From positions 1-5,871 of the forward strand of contig JAOZNZ010000224.1 of the NCBI GenBank assembly GCA_029933535.1: 5,871 nucleotides of DNA, written 5' to 3'. Positions 5,025-5,871 of the stretch are shown in pieces. The translations under genes and the position numbers were made by a program. Position 1 is the stretch's first letter; every line of letters begins with the position of its first letter. Source of the stretch: a bacterium (GTDB taxonomy: Bacteria > Auribacterota > UBA3054 > B51-G9). Below the pieces are notes generated by a model, which saw only the letters and a program-made list of their open reading frames with translations, made no database searches and was not told the origin of the DNA.

Positions 5025-5871
5025 AATCCCTATTCCCGCTTCCGGCACACCGAGGACCATAAATTGCTCGCCGGGAATAAGATTATAACGTTTTGCTGAT
5101 GTGGATCCGCCGACAGCATAGCTGTTTGTGTCGTTGTGTATCGCACTCAAAGATTGGTTAGCTGAATACTCACCGCTAGAACTGATAATCATAGCCTGGA
5201 CCCAGCACATATCGGTTGTTCCGCCAAGTCCGGAAAGATTTAAGCTTAATTCAAGACCGGTAGAAAAAGTTCCTGTAACAGAAAGAGAATCTCCTGCGGC
5301 AGTTTGATTGTATAAAGCGAGCTGTCCAAAACTGTTGCTGAGATAGCCGTAACTTGTGCCAAGATCGGTAAGTTCTCCCCAATAATCCTTTGAATTATCG
5401 TTAAGTTTAGAAAAATCCACCCAGGCGGTAGATGGAGTCGGGCTGCCATCTTTCAGGCTGACGTTTATAGCGTAATCGGGAGTAAATGCGGTATCGAAAA
5501 CCATGCCGATCATATTTTTAATTCTCCATGCGACGCTGTCGAGAGTTGGCGGAAGGAAATTTTTACCTGTTGAGAGATCAGTATCAATAAAAATAACAAA
5601 TCCGTTACCTTTTTCTGGCTCTATGCTGCCTGAAATTCCAAGTAAAAGTTTGTCGGGAGTTAATGTTCCGCGCATGGCAAGCAATGAATTCCAACCAGCC
5701 CAGTCGGTTACCGTATCCTGAAAGACTTCGCCTTCCGCGGTCGCAAAATCTCCGGTAATGTTCTGGCCGTCAATCCAGTCGCCTTCTATAACAGTAATAA
5801 GATTAGAATAAGTTTTGCTGCTTGTTCCCTGAGGGCCAATAACAGTTAAATCAATAGTATAAATTCCGCAC
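4977..5871 (-). CDS. Secreted PKD-domain protein with PEP-CTERM-like tail (C-terminal part)
   Basis: The frame is open to the right edge, giving 297 residues of a longer protein whose start lies outside. It should not be started at the internal Met at 5684, since coherent coding continues upstream. Residues 1-28 (GIYTIDLTVIGPQGT ... LITV) match the end of a PKD domain. A beta-rich domain follows with DWIDG, WNSLLAMRG, KLLLGISG and GFVIFIDTD (to about residue 105), resembling the extracellular beta-sandwich modules that precede sorting signals. Its ligand is unknown. The end is VPEA (275-278), hydrophobic GIGIWIIGILVPFI and KGGAR. This resembles a PEP-CTERM signal with Ala replacing the second Pro, so sorting is likely but less certain than for the subtilase. 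The last dozen codons lie in palindromic repeat DNA. Base composition is AT-richer than the subtilase. Confidence 0.8.
   Translation of the reverse strand, partial: CGIYTIDLTVIGPQGTSSKTYSNLITVIEGDWIDGQNITGDFATAEGEVFQDTVTDWAGWNSLLAMRGTLTPDKLLLGISGSIEPEKGNGFVIFIDTDLSTGKNFLPPTLDSVAWRIKNMIGMVFDTAFTPDYAINVSLKDGSPTPSTAWVDFSKLNDNSKDYWGELTDLGTSYGYLSNSFGQLALYNQTAAGDSLSVTGTFSTGLELSLNLSGLGGTTDMCWVQAMIISSSGEYSANQSLSAIHNDTNSYAVGGSTSAKRYNLIPGEQFMVLGVPEAGIGIWIIGILVPFIKGGAR

Noticed and set aside
5503..5721. 72-codon plus-strand open frame opposite the PKD protein
   Set aside because: It is antisense to a frame with clear extracellular-domain features and has no independent support.
573..5871. Methyltransferase, subtilase and PKD protein considered as one defence or modification system
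   Set aside because: Orientations differ, no shared operon or promoter exists, repeats separate them, and the two secreted proteins are ordinary PEP-CTERM cargo.

Overview
The window most likely comes from a Gram-negative bacterium with an exosortase / PEP-CTERM surface-sorting system and many small palindromic intergenic repeats. The two PEP-CTERM-type C-termini, the secreted multidomain proteins, the AT-rich genes next to a GC-richer one, and the style of the short hairpin repeats suggest the PVC group (Lentisphaerota / Kiritimatiellota-like). That placement is inference and of low confidence; no rRNA or housekeeping marker is present.

Layout, left to right. Positions 1-196 hold short palindromes, including a GTAG-preceded perfect hairpin of the REP type. 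These run into the remnant of a pRiA4b ORF-3-like gene (122-487, +) that has lost its N-terminal half. A small start-less reading frame (462-590, +) overlaps its 3' end. Converging on these is a SAM-dependent methyltransferase of the zinc-ribbon, glycan-cluster type (573-1565, -). It is read from a near-consensus promoter (1612-1640) that also settles its start codon. A 216-base gap holds a structured repeat and the leader of the main gene, a 908-residue secreted subtilase (1857-4583, +). This has a signal peptide, a duplicated-looking propeptide, a complete Asp/His/Asn/Ser catalytic set, a KP-43-like C-terminal beta domain split by a ~130-residue inserted module, and a PEP-CTERM tail. The 393-base gap 4584-4976 contains no convincing gene and is built from hairpin repeats. 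The last gene (4977 to beyond 5871, -) is the C-terminal part of a secreted PKD-containing protein with a PEP-CTERM-like tail; its last residues are encoded inside a palindromic repeat.

The genes do not form an obvious operon: two point left, two point right, and repeats separate them. The shared theme is export. The subtilase and the last protein both look like cargo for exosortase processing, and the methyltransferase belongs to a group often found in surface polysaccharide loci. The most unusual observation is a pair of diverged, inversely oriented double-hairpin elements (1674-1748 and 4744-4820) flanking the subtilase. Their stems have changed in base-paired fashion while the hairpin shape was kept. 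A second is a possible repeat insertion, bounded by 11-base direct repeats, that rewrites the end of an exported protein.
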